This document shows positions 53,034 through 61,762 of a stretch of DNA of 64,000 bases, one piece after another. Under the pieces are notes generated by a model. The model was not told the origin of the DNA, did no database searches, and worked only from the letters and a program-made list of their open reading frames with translations. The DNA is from Sedimentitalea sp039941015 (GTDB taxonomy: Bacteria; Pseudomonadota; Alphaproteobacteria; Rhodobacterales; Rhodobacteraceae): the NCBI RefSeq assembly GCF_039941015.1, contig NZ_JBDVFI010000074.1. One strand, given 5' to 3'. The position numbers and the translations under genes are program-made. Numbering within the stretch: the first letter of the stretch is position 1; each line of letters opens with the position of its first letter.

Positions 53034-55421
53034 TTAACGGTCGTCTCCGCCGGGTCCTATATCGTCCAGATAATCTTCGTCGATCGCACCGTGCACAGCG
53101 CCTGCAACGGCCTCTTTCTGGGCTAGCGTCAGATCATCCTGTTTTGCATCCGCCAAGCGTACCGTCACTTCACGATGCGCAAAATGGATGCCCTCGCGCG
53201 CAAACAGCGCACGGATGTCTTCGTAAACCTTCTTGCGCACAAGCCATTGATCGCCAGGCTTGGTCATGAATTTGACCCTGATGATCATCGCGCTGTCCTG
53301 CATTTCAATCACACCCTGACTCTTGAGCGGTTGAATGAAGTTGTCGCCAATCACCGCGTCCTCAAGCAATTCCTGCCCAAGTTTCTTGATAAGCTTGCGC
53401 ACCCGTTCAACATCGGTGTCATACGTCACACGCAGCGGCAATTTCATGATCACCCAGTCGCGGGAATAGTTGGTCAGCACCTTGATTTCGCCGAATGGAA
53501 TGGTGTTCAGCGCGCCAAGGTGATGGCGCAATTGGAATGAACGGACAGAGATTTTTTCCACGGTTCCCTTTACATCCCCAATGTCGATGTACTCGCCCTT
53601 GCGGAATGCGTCGTCGATCAGAAAGAAGGCCCCGGAAAAGATATCGCGCACCAATGTCTGCGCGCCAAAGCCGACGGCAAGTCCGACAACACCGGCACCG
53701 GCAAAAAGCGGACTGACGTTGATACCGAGTTCCAGCAGGGCGATCAGCGCAATCGACACCAGCACGATCGCCAAAATCGCCCCCCGGAACAACGGCAAAA
53801 GGGTGGCCAGTCTGCTGGCACTTCCGGCTCCGCCTTCATCGCCCAGTTCGGCCTCGGCTTCGTCCACCGATTCCTCTGCGATCTTGCTGTCGATCCAGAT
53901 GCGGAAGAAGTTGTAGACGATATAGCCGATGAAGAGGATGCTCACGACATCCAGCAACCGACCAATCACCGAATCCGGCAGCAACAGGTTCTCCGGGTCC
54001 CAGACCCGCAGCAAGGCGTATGCACCAGCCACGAAAGCCAGAATTCCCGAGACCCGACGCGCCAAGGCTTCATAGGTCATGAGATGCCGCTTTACTGGCG
54101 CTTCGCGCGGCGCGTCGTCGTCATCGGGCAGGTCTTCGATCCGCTCTACCGCCTCGGCGGCGTCGTGTTCGGTATTGATCTGTTCGACATGGCGGATACG
54201 CTCGAACAGACGTTCGATCACATAGTTGATGACGCCGTAGACCACGACGATGGACAGGAACACCAAATAGGCACCAGCAACCAACGGGATCGACTCGTTC
54301 CGCTCCATCACCAGATCAAAGGCCAGCTCAAACCAGCCAAAAATCACATATCCGATCAGCACCGGCGCCCAGGCCACGGACAGAGTGCGGATCAGCCAGG
54401 GCAGTTCGTACATTTCACGTCCGCCCCGGATGGCGTTTGAAATCGCCCGCCGATTGAACAAGATCATCGCGATGTTGCCCAATGCGGCCACCAGTTCGAG
54501 CGCGCCGTAAAGAATCGCGTAGACGTTATAGTTCAGCCCGAAATCCGCGATCCAGGTGCTGAACATGATCGCTGCGATGCTATAACTTCCCAGGATCACC
54601 GCCCATCGATGTAAGCGCAGCGCATCCTTGTCCGACAGAACCGGAATGCGGTATTGCGGCAGGAAAGGCGACAAGAGCATCCGCCAGAGATCGGCCAGTG
54701 TTCGCGCCAGAAAAAACGTCAGAAAGATCGCAGCAACCGTAAGCTGGATCGACTGGTCCGGCTCTTCCCTGAAAAACAGCGCCCCGAGCAGATAGGCCAC
54801 CAGCATAGCAAACAGCGTGCCACCAATCCCCATGAAAAAGCGAAAGACGAGAAACGGCATCTTTTCGCGATACCCCTGCGGATTCTCGAGAACCCGCGAG
54901 ACCACGAAATCTCTTACGATCCGCTTTCCATAAATCTCGCGCATGGCGAACCAGGCCACAACGAACAGTCCAAGGGTTATCACCAACACCCGGAGATACG
55001 TTGAAATCTGACCGTCCGGGCTGGTGGCGCGCAGGATGAACGCGACCTCGTTTACCGAATTGGGCAATGCCGCGAGGCGGTTGGCCAGCGTTTCGCGGAA
55101 CTGGTTCACCTCGGCCTGTGTTTGCATCAGCGGCGATGCACGATCCATTGGCTGGCCAGTCGCATCTGGCGTGGTAGGTGCTGGATCCTTTGGTGCCGCC
55201 GCAGCAACCAGCTTGCCGTTTCCATCCAGGATGATGACATTCACACCGCTTTCGGCGGCCTGCTTGATCGCGGCACTCAGTTCGCTGTCCGCACTATCGG
55301 CCTCGCGCGAACTGCTGCTGGAGCCAAATCCGAGCAGCGTTTGCGCACTGCCGGAGGCCGCGAAACCGAAGGCGAGGCACAAGACCATCGCCAGTTGAAG
55401 CAGTACACGGCTCGTTCGCAT
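53034..55421 (-). CDS. Large MscS-family mechanosensitive ion channel
   Basis: A 795-residue protein; the ATG at 55421 starts a signal-type peptide (residues 1-27, ending SGSAQ). A soluble periplasmic stretch (about 28-140) contains a Pro/Ala-rich piece, and roughly ten hydrophobic helices follow (from about 150). The MscS core lies near 580-770: the pore helix GAGVVGLAVGFGAQTLVRDIFSG, the beta domain FLIDDAFRKGEYIDIGDVKGTVEKIS with LGALNTIPFGEI, and the C-terminal vestibule. The length puts it in the YbdG/YnaI to MscK range. Channels of this type release solutes on hypo-osmotic shock. An acidic segment precedes each end of the channel domain. Confidence 0.9.
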   Translation of the reverse strand: MRTSRVLLQLAMVLCLAFGFAASGSAQTLLGFGSSSSSREADSADSELSAAIKQAAESGVNVIILDGNGKLVAAAAPKDPAPTTPDATGQPMDRASPLMQTQAEVNQFRETLANRLAALPNSVNEVAFILRATSPDGQISTYLRVLVITLGLFVVAWFAMREIYGKRIVRDFVVSRVLENPQGYREKMPFLVFRFFMGIGGTLFAMLVAYLLGALFFREEPDQSIQLTVAAIFLTFFLARTLADLWRMLLSPFLPQYRIPVLSDKDALRLHRWAVILGSYSIAAIMFSTWIADFGLNYNVYAILYGALELVAALGNIAMILFNRRAISNAIRGGREMYELPWLIRTLSVAWAPVLIGYVIFGWFELAFDLVMERNESIPLVAGAYLVFLSIVVVYGVINYVIERLFERIRHVEQINTEHDAAEAVERIEDLPDDDDAPREAPVKRHLMTYEALARRVSGILAFVAGAYALLRVWDPENLLLPDSVIGRLLDVVSILFIGYIVYNFFRIWIDSKIAEESVDEAEAELGDEGGAGSASRLATLLPLFRGAILAIVLVSIALIALLELGINVSPLFAGAGVVGLAVGFGAQTLVRDIFSGAFFLIDDAFRKGEYIDIGDVKGTVEKISVRSFQLRHHLGALNTIPFGEIKVLTNYSRDWVIMKLPLRVTYDTDVERVRKLIKKLGQELLEDAVIGDNFIQPLKSQGVIEMQDSAMIIRVKFMTKPGDQWLVRKKVYEDIRALFAREGIHFAHREVTVRLADAKQDDLTLAQKEAVAGAVHGAIDEDYLDDIGPGGDDR

Positions 55422-55748
55422 TGAATTTCCCAAGGGCATTTTGCCTGCAAACGCTATAGGAGCGTCTATGTCTGTGCAAACCGCTTTGGTCACAGTCTGC
55501 ATTTCTTGAACAATTTGTGGTTTGCAACCAACGGCAGGTCTACTAGTAGGGAAAGGGCGGTCCGAGATGAACTGCCAGTCCTGCCGGACGGCATCGTTTG
55601 GCCCGGATATGCGAAACCAAGGTTGTGGCCGTCCCGGGTCGGCCACAAAGGCAGGCACAAGACACGACATGGTACTTTTTCGACATGCGCGCCTCACGGT
55701 GCCCGCCAGATATCAGAGGCTACTCGTCCGAATGCATCGGGGGATGTC
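55422..55748. promoter_or_regulatory. Divergent control region between mscS and the glycan cluster, with a hairpin
   Basis: These 327 bases have no supported gene; the in-frame extension upstream of 55749 lacks protein-like character. A perfect 9-bp hairpin, TTGTGGCCG at 55623-55631 and CGGCCACAA at 55640-55648 with an 8-base loop, lies about 100 bases before the first glycosyltransferase start. It has no T tract. On the minus strand a weak TATAGC sits near the mscS start. GGGGGA before 55749 is the ribosome binding site of the cluster's first gene. Confidence 0.4.
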
Positions 55749-56960
55749 ATGACCCGAACCGGCGCCGTGCAGGCAGACCGCCCCCCTCGCATCATGCTCT
55801 ACAGCCACGACACGTTCGGGCTGGGGCATCTTCGCCGCTCTCGCGCCTTGGCCGAGGCCATTACCCGTGCAAATCCTACGGCATCGGCGCTCATCCTCAC
55901 CGGCTCTCCCGTGGCCGGGAGATTTACATTTCCCACCCGTGTCGACCACGTCCGCCTGCCGGGCGTGACCAAGCTGCGTGATGGCAGCTATGAATCCCAG
56001 ACACTGGGCATGGATATCGAACAAACCACCGAATTGCGCGCAGGTCTGATCCGGGCGACGGCAGAGCAGTACGATCCCGACATCCTGATCGTCGACAAGG
56101 AGCCAACCGGCTTTCGCGGAGAACTGCTGCCGACGCTGGACCTTTTGTCCGGACAGGGGCGCGCGCGGATGGTGCTTGGTCTGCGCGATGTGCTGGACGA
56201 ACCCGCCGTTCTCGCCGTAGAATGGGACCGCAAAGGTGCGATTGAAGCCACCGAACGTTATTATGACGAACTCTGGATTTACGGGCTGCGCTCGATCTAT
56301 GACCCGACCCAGGGCCTCGCGTTGAGTGACAGCATCAAACGACGCATGCACTGGACCGGTTATCTGCGTCGCGGGTTGAACACCAAAAGCCCCAAAGTCA
56401 CCGATCCCTATATTCTTGTGACGCCGGGTGGCGGTGGCGACGGGCAATCCATGGTCAATCTGGTCCTGTCTTCCTATGAACAGGACCCGACGCTCGGCCC
56501 CCGTGCGGTGTTGGTCTATGGGCCATTTCTGTCAGGCGATACGCGCGCCGACTTTGAAACCCGCGTTGCCAACCTGAACGGGCGCGTGACCGCTGTGGGG
56601 TTCGAATCGCAAATCGAGTCACTGTTTGCCGGAGCGGACGGCGTGGTCAGCATGGGCGGATACAACACGTTTTGCGAGGTTCTGTCGTTTGACAAACGCG
56701 CCGTGATCGTGCCGCGTACGGTGCCCCGGCTTGAACAATACATTCGTGCCAGCCGCGCCGAGGAATTGGGCCTGGTGCAGATGCTTTGCGACACCGGCGA
56801 CGATATGGACACGCAGTCCATGATCGACGCGATCCGATCCCTACCAAATCAACCCAAACCTTCCGAGGCGCATTCCGACGGGCTGCTTGACGGGCTCAGC
56901 TATGTCACTGAGCGCGTTGCAGCGCTGTTGGCCCGCAGTGCAGACAAGGCGGCAGAATGA
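55749..56960 (+). CDS. MurG-like (GT28/GT-B) glycosyltransferase, first gene of the glycan cluster
   Basis: A 403-residue GT-B protein starting at the ATG at 55749. The N-terminal part has YSHDTFGLGHLRRSRALAEAI (about 18-38), in which G-L-G-H is the acceptor-side loop of MurG-like enzymes. The C-terminal nucleotide-sugar domain shows VTPGGGGDGQSMVN (about 218-231) and GADGVVSMGGYNTFCEVLSF (about 294-313), equivalent to the MurG G-G-x-G/S-x2-E region. A paralogue lies four genes downstream with GHLRRA and CGYNT. Donor and acceptor are unknown. The stop overlaps the next start (ATGA). Confidence 0.85.
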   Translation: MTRTGAVQADRPPRIMLYSHDTFGLGHLRRSRALAEAITRANPTASALILTGSPVAGRFTFPTRVDHVRLPGVTKLRDGSYESQTLGMDIEQTTELRAGLIRATAEQYDPDILIVDKEPTGFRGELLPTLDLLSGQGRARMVLGLRDVLDEPAVLAVEWDRKGAIEATERYYDELWIYGLRSIYDPTQGLALSDSIKRRMHWTGYLRRGLNTKSPKVTDPYILVTPGGGGDGQSMVNLVLSSYEQDPTLGPRAVLVYGPFLSGDTRADFETRVANLNGRVTAVGFESQIESLFAGADGVVSMGGYNTFCEVLSFDKRAVIVPRTVPRLEQYIRASRAEELGLVQMLCDTGDDMDTQSMIDAIRSLPNQPKPSEAHSDGLLDGLSYVTERVAALLARSADKAAE

Positions 56961-58192
56961 CCCAAAAACTCGCTGTTGTAGTCAAGGGTTGGCCGCGTCT
57001 ATCCGAAACGTTTATCGCGCAAGAACTGGTCGCTCTCGAAGAGGCGGGCCATGACCTTGATATCTGGTCCTTGCGTCATCCGACCGACACCAAGACCCAT
57101 CCGCTGCATGATCGGCTGAAGGCAAAGGTGCGCTATCTTCCGGAATACCTTCACCACGACCCGGCTCGCGTCTGGCAGGCCCGCGCCATTGCCAAAACCC
57201 TGCCCGGATACGCCGCCGCCTATGACATCTGGCGACGCGATCTGGCCCGCGATCTTGACAAGAACCGCATTCGCCGGTTCGGACAGGCCTGCGTGCTGGC
57301 CGCCGAATTGCCCGCCGAAACACGCGGTCTCTATGCACATTTTCTTCATACCCCGGCCTCTGTTGCCCGCTATGCCGCGATCATGCGGGGCCTGCCTTGG
57401 AGCTTTTCCGCCCACGCCAAAGATATCTGGACCTCACCCGATTGGGAGATCTCTGAGAAGCTCTCAGATGCCTCCAGCGGTGCCACCTTCGGGGCCACCT
57501 GCACGGCCTACGGCGCCGCCCAATTGCGCCGCCTGTCTGCCGACCCGGCACGGATTGATCTGGTTTATCATGGTCTCGATCTCAGCCGCTTTCCCGACCC
57601 ACCCGATCACGCGCCGCGCCGGGCCGATGATCCGCTGCGCCTCGTTTCAGTGGGCCGACTTGTGGAAAAAAAAGGCTTTGACCGGTTGATCGCCGCACTA
57701 GCGCAGCTGCCTTCGTCGCTGGATTGGCACTGGACCCATATCGGCGGCGGACCGTTGTCAGAGCCGCTGGAGAAACAGGCTGAAACCGCAGGCATCGCCG
57801 CACGGATCACCTGGTGCGGCCCCTGTGATCAACCGCAGGTCATTGACCATATGCGGAACGCCGATCTGTTCGTGCTCCCCAGCCGTATTGCCGAAGACGG
57901 CGATCGCGATGGTTTGCCGAACGTACTGATGGAAGCTGCAAGCCAGCGCCTGCCAATTCTGACCACCGCCGTTTCGGCGATCCCTGAATTCATAGACGAC
58001 GGCGTTCACGGCACCTTGTCCAAAGACACACCAGACGCTCTCGCTGCCGCCATCACTAGGCTTGCCTCTAAACCTGCCGGGGCGCGCGAGATGGCCGACA
58101 CCGCACTCGCCCGCCTGCGCGCCGAGTTTGTGATGGAACCGGGTATCGTGCGTCTGTCACAGCGACTGACCAGCCTGACCGAAGGCGTCTGA
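56957..58192 (+). CDS. GT4-family glycosyltransferase
   Basis: A 411-residue retaining GT-B enzyme. The N-terminus VVVKGWPRLSETFIAQEL is characteristic of colanic-acid/exopolysaccharide GT4 proteins. FSAHAKDIWTSPDWEIS (about 151-167) probably lines the acceptor site, and the donor domain has LVSVGRLVEKKGFDRLIAAL (about 231-250) and the E-x7-E-like stretch EDGDRDGLPNVLMEAAS (about 316-332). It probably adds a hexose to a lipid or growing oligosaccharide. Four-base overlap with the upstream gene and a 3-base gap to the next keep it in one transcript. Confidence 0.9.
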   Translation: MTQKLAVVVKGWPRLSETFIAQELVALEEAGHDLDIWSLRHPTDTKTHPLHDRLKAKVRYLPEYLHHDPARVWQARAIAKTLPGYAAAYDIWRRDLARDLDKNRIRRFGQACVLAAELPAETRGLYAHFLHTPASVARYAAIMRGLPWSFSAHAKDIWTSPDWEISEKLSDASSGATFGATCTAYGAAQLRRLSADPARIDLVYHGLDLSRFPDPPDHAPRRADDPLRLVSVGRLVEKKGFDRLIAALAQLPSSLDWHWTHIGGGPLSEPLEKQAETAGIAARITWCGPCDQPQVIDHMRNADLFVLPSRIAEDGDRDGLPNVLMEAASQRLPILTTAVSAIPEFIDDGVHGTLSKDTPDALAAAITRLASKPAGAREMADTALARLRAEFVMEPGIVRLSQRLTSLTEGV

Positions 58193-58195
58193 TCC

Positions 58196-59287
58196 ATGCC
58201 CCGCGTGGCCTTTTACGCCCCGATGAAACCCCCGACCCACCCAGTGCCTTCGGGTGATCGCGCCTTTGCCCGTGCGCTGATGGCCGCGATTACAACCGGT
58301 GACACAGAGATCAATCTGGTTTCGACCGTCCAGACACATGATAGCAAAGGGGATCCTGCACGACAGGACATTCTGCGTGCCGCTGCCGACGCAGAAGCCA
58401 CCCGATTGATTAATCAGTTTGCGACCGAGCCGCCAGACCTTTGGGTCACCTATCACAACTACTACAAGGCTCCGGATTTCATCGGCCATGCCGTCACCTC
58501 CGCTCTCGGAATACCCTATGTCCAGATCGAAGCGAGCCGTGCCAAAAAGCGCCTGACAGGACCATGGGGCGCGTTCGCCACCGCCGCCGAGGCCGCTATA
58601 GACGCCGCCGATATGGTCTTTTACCTCACCGCCAACGATCTGATCACTCTTGAACGGCACTGTCCGCCGAGGCAGCGCCTGATCAACCTGAAACCCTTTC
58701 TGCCTCACGATGAATTGCCAGACGCTGCAGATCCGGCCCGGAACCGGCCAAGGATGCTGACCGCGGGCATGATGCGCCATGGGGACAAGCTCGGCTCGTA
58801 CCAGATAATCGCCGAAACGCTCGCCTGTCTGAATGGCATCGACTGGCAACTCGATATCGCGGGCGATGGCCCCGCCCGTCCCGAGGTCGAGCGCCTCATG
58901 GCCCCCTATGGCGACCAGGTTCAGTTTCTCGGGCAACTCGATGCCGAACAGATGGCGGATGCCTATAACCACGCGGCCGTGTTTTTCTGGCCCGGAATAA
59001 ACGAGGGCTTTGGCATGGTTTATCTCGAAGCGCAGGCGGCCGGAGTACCAGTGGTTGCGCAGGACCGCCCCGGCGTCCGCGACGTCCTGGCGCCCGGCAC
59101 CTACCCGGCGCCTGAGGATGGGCCTGCCGCCCTTGCTTCACAGATCACTCGCATTCTGAAAGATGCAGAGCTTTGCCGCACACTTGGGGCGACAGCGCGA
59201 AAGTCGATTGCCCGCAACCACCTTATCGGCAGCGCCCATGCGACCTTCTGGTCTTCCGTAACGCCCCTGCTGGATCGCAAGTTATGA
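58196..59287 (+). CDS. GT4-like glycosyltransferase
   Basis: A 363-residue GT-B protein. The first domain starts VAFYAPMKPPTHPVPSGDRAFARAL, typical of the glycosyl-transferase 4 N-lobe. The donor lobe has RMLTAGMMRHGDKLGSYQIIAETL (about 184-207), IAGDGPARPEVERL, and NEGFGMVYLEAQAAGVPVVA (about 268-287), the E-x7-E motif (E269...E277). It differs from the previous gene in lacking the GWPRLSETF start, so the two probably add different sugars. The stop overlaps the phosphatase start (ATGA). Confidence 0.88.
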   Translation: MPRVAFYAPMKPPTHPVPSGDRAFARALMAAITTGDTEINLVSTVQTHDSKGDPARQDILRAAADAEATRLINQFATEPPDLWVTYHNYYKAPDFIGHAVTSALGIPYVQIEASRAKKRLTGPWGAFATAAEAAIDAADMVFYLTANDLITLERHCPPRQRLINLKPFLPHDELPDAADPARNRPRMLTAGMMRHGDKLGSYQIIAETLACLNGIDWQLDIAGDGPARPEVERLMAPYGDQVQFLGQLDAEQMADAYNHAAVFFWPGINEGFGMVYLEAQAAGVPVVAQDRPGVRDVLAPGTYPAPEDGPAALASQITRILKDAELCRTLGATARKSIARNHLIGSAHATFWSSVTPLLDRKL

Positions 59288-59865
59288 TCCGCATCGCACT
59301 CTTGCGCCACGGTCACACCGAGTGGAACCGCGCTGGCCGCATACAAGGCAGCAGCGATATCCCACTGGACGACGACGCCCGCAAGGAACTGCGCCAGTTT
59401 CGTCTGCCGGCTCCATGGCAACACGCAGAACTCTGGTCCAGTCCTCTGACACGTGCCGCCGAAACGGCCCGGATCGTCGCTGGCCGCGCACCGCGCATCG
59501 CGGATGCCCTGACCGAGATGCATTGGGGCGATTGGGAAGGGTTGCGCGGCGCTGACCTGCTGACACAGCCGGACTCGGGCTTTCGCCACATTGAAGACTG
59601 GGGCTGGGACTATCGCGCGCCGGGTGGCGAAAGCCCTGCAGAACTCGAAGATCGCCTGCGTCCCTGGCTCGCGGGGCTGACCCAAGACGCGGTGGTGGTC
59701 TGCCATATCGGCGTCATGCGGGTGCTGCTTGCCCGTGCGCATGGCTGGAATTTCGCGGGCGGCGCCCCGTTCCGCATCAAACGCAACCGCTTGTTCCTAC
59801 TTACGTTTTCTGATGGCATCCTAACCGCCGATCCTGACCCTGTACGGCTGGAGCGGTGCGGATGA
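59284..59865 (+). CDS. Histidine phosphatase (phosphoglycerate-mutase-like) family protein
   Basis: A 193-residue enzyme beginning at the ATG at 59284. The phosphohistidine motif is LLRHGHTEWN (R8, H9), with RAAETARIVAG near residue 57, the general-acid glutamate in EMHWGDWEG near 79, and the second catalytic His in VVVCHIGVMRVLLA (about 140-153). A family member with alpha-ribazole- or sugar-phosphatase-like specificity is possible. Its location inside a tightly coupled glycosyltransferase operon suggests it dephosphorylates a pathway intermediate such as a sugar or polyol phosphate. ATGA overlaps join it to both neighbours. Confidence 0.9.
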   Translation: MIRIALLRHGHTEWNRAGRIQGSSDIPLDDDARKELRQFRLPAPWQHAELWSSPLTRAAETARIVAGRAPRIADALTEMHWGDWEGLRGADLLTQPDSGFRHIEDWGWDYRAPGGESPAELEDRLRPWLAGLTQDAVVVCHIGVMRVLLARAHGWNFAGGAPFRIKRNRLFLLTFSDGILTADPDPVRLERCG

Positions 59866-60998
59866 ATGTGATGATCGTTGTCACGCATTTGCTTGGCACA
59901 GGACATTTACGCCGCGCTCTGGTGCTCGCCGATGCGTTCGCCGCCGTTGGGCACCGCGTGCTGCTGGCCAGCGGTGGAATGCCATTGAACTTGCCCACAC
60001 CAGACGGGACCCGGATCTTGCAGCTGCCGCCGCTGCGATCGGACGGCGTCAACTTCTCCCGGCTTCTGGACGATGCGGACCAGCTTGCAGATGATGCAGG
60101 GCTGGCCCGTCGCCAAACCATGCTTTGTGATGCAATTGCGGATTTCGAACCCGATATCCTGATCACAGAGCTTTTTCCGTTTGGTCGTCGCGTGTTGAGT
60201 GCAGAGTTCATCGCACTGCTCGACGCGGCCCAAAGGCGCGCGTCGCCTCCGGTGATCCTGTCTTCGATCCGCGACATCCTTGCACCGCCATCCAAACCCT
60301 CCAAAGCCGAGCGGGCAGAAGAATTGATCACGAACTACTATGATGCCGTCCTAGTGCATTCGGACCCCCATGGCACCACGCTCGACCAAAGCTGGCCAAT
60401 TAGCGAAGCCGTGTCAGCCAAGCTGCGTTATACCGGCTACGTCACCCAACCGCCCCCAACCCCGCATCCAGAGCGCATAGGCGAAGGCGAAATTCTGGTC
60501 AGTGCAGGTGGCGGCAATGTCGGAACCGCCCTTTTCGAAACCGCGATTGCGGCGGCAAGGCTGATGCCCGGGTATCGCTGGCGGCTGCTTGTCGCGGGCG
60601 ATGCTGAGCGGGTCGCAAGGTTACGCGATCTGGCACGAGACAGTTCCACAATCGTCGAACCGGCCCGCCCGGATTTTCGCAACATGCTCGCGGGGGCCGC
60701 CGCTTCGGTCAGCCTCTGTGGCTATAACACCGCGATGGATGTGTTGCAGACGCGTGCGCCCGCCGTGTTCGTCCCCTTTGATGATGGCAACGAGGTCGAA
60801 CAATCCCTTCGCGCAAGCAGCCTGTCGGATCTGTCAGGCATCGCGACCCTGCAAAGCGCCGAATTGACCGCTGATGCGCTCTGCGCCACGGTCAGGCAGG
60901 TGTTGGCTGCGCCACGGCGCGAACAGGGCAGCCTGCGATTTGACGGCGCGGCGCAATCCGTGGCAATCGCGACCAGCATGGCAGAGGCACGCACATGA
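59862..60998 (+). CDS. Second MurG-like (GT28/GT-B) glycosyltransferase of the cluster
   Basis: A 378-residue GT-B protein with the ATG at 59862. It mirrors the first gene of the cluster: VVTHLLGTGHLRRALVLADAF (about 6-26) and ILVSAGGGNVGTALFETAI (about 209-227), then LAGAAASVSLCGYNTAMDVL (about 276-295), against FGLGHLRRSRALAEA, TPGGGGDG and GGYNTFCEVL there. Two copies in one operon suggest two sugar additions of similar chemistry or a duplicated and specialised step. The start overlaps the phosphatase stop (ATGA) and the stop overlaps the deacetylase start. Confidence 0.83.
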   Translation: MNVMIVVTHLLGTGHLRRALVLADAFAAVGHRVLLASGGMPLNLPTPDGTRILQLPPLRSDGVNFSRLLDDADQLADDAGLARRQTMLCDAIADFEPDILITELFPFGRRVLSAEFIALLDAAQRRASPPVILSSIRDILAPPSKPSKAERAEELITNYYDAVLVHSDPHGTTLDQSWPISEAVSAKLRYTGYVTQPPPTPHPERIGEGEILVSAGGGNVGTALFETAIAAARLMPGYRWRLLVAGDAERVARLRDLARDSSTIVEPARPDFRNMLAGAAASVSLCGYNTAMDVLQTRAPAVFVPFDDGNEVEQSLRASSLSDLSGIATLQSAELTADALCATVRQVLAAPRREQGSLRFDGAAQSVAIATSMAEART

Positions 60999-61762
60999 CA
61001 CCGGACTGGACGCCGCTTGACATCGAACTCGATCGCTGGCGCACAGAGGGTCTGACACTCTCGCTCTGGTGGCGCGATGACGACGCTGTTGCCCGGACAT
61101 CTGCCTTGGACTATTTGCATGGCCTCGCCCAGCGCCTGTCCATGCCGGTCCATATGGCCGTGATCCCGGCAGAGGCCGAGGCGTCGCTTGCCGAAGTGAT
61201 CGATCCTTTCCTGATTCCGGTGGTCCATGGCTGGTCTCACACCAATCACGCTCCGGATGGCGCGAAAAAGGCCGAATTCGGCGCGCACCGTACAATTGAA
61301 GCAATGTGCGCTGAAACCGCCCAGGGCCTGACCCGACTGCGAACCTTGTTTGGTGACGCGCTTGTGCCGATGTTCGTTCCACCGTGGAACCGCGTCGCCG
61401 CCGATCTTCTCCCGATCCTGCCAACTCGGGGTTACGAGGTTCTGTCCACATTCACCCCCCGCGACAACGCCTTTGCCGCGCCGGGCCTGATCCAAATCAA
61501 CACTCATCTTGATCCGATCAACTGGCGTGCGGGCAAGAGTTTGCACGACCCCGATGTATTGATACGGCAGGTCGCGACCCAATTGGTGGACAGGCGCGAA
61601 AACCGGGCCGATCGCGATGAACCCTATGGCATCCTGACCCATCATCTGGTTCATGACAGCTCAATCTGGGACTTTACCGAGGCGCTGCTCTCACGCCTCT
61701 TGCAAGGCCCCGTTCAAATCTGGACCGCACAGCCCACGGAGACCCTGAATGAGCCGACTTGA
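60995..61762 (+). CDS. Polysaccharide deacetylase (NodB/CE4)-like protein
   Basis: A 255-residue protein without a signal peptide. The NodB motif 1 is WWRDDDA (D28-D30) and motif 2 is HGWSHTNH (H78, H82, H85), providing the metal Asp and H-x3-H. FVPPWNR (about 128-134) matches the R/P-rich motif 3, and THHLVHD (about 212-218) resembles the last motif with the catalytic His. The protein is cytosolic by sequence, so it would de-N-acetylate a sugar-lipid or nucleotide-linked intermediate before export, unlike secreted chitin deacetylases. It overlaps the next gene by 14 bases. Confidence 0.83.
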   Translation: MTPDWTPLDIELDRWRTEGLTLSLWWRDDDAVARTSALDYLHGLAQRLSMPVHMAVIPAEAEASLAEVIDPFLIPVVHGWSHTNHAPDGAKKAEFGAHRTIEAMCAETAQGLTRLRTLFGDALVPMFVPPWNRVAADLLPILPTRGYEVLSTFTPRDNAFAAPGLIQINTHLDPINWRAGKSLHDPDVLIRQVATQLVDRRENRADRDEPYGILTHHLVHDSSIWDFTEALLSRLLQGPVQIWTAQPTETLNEPT

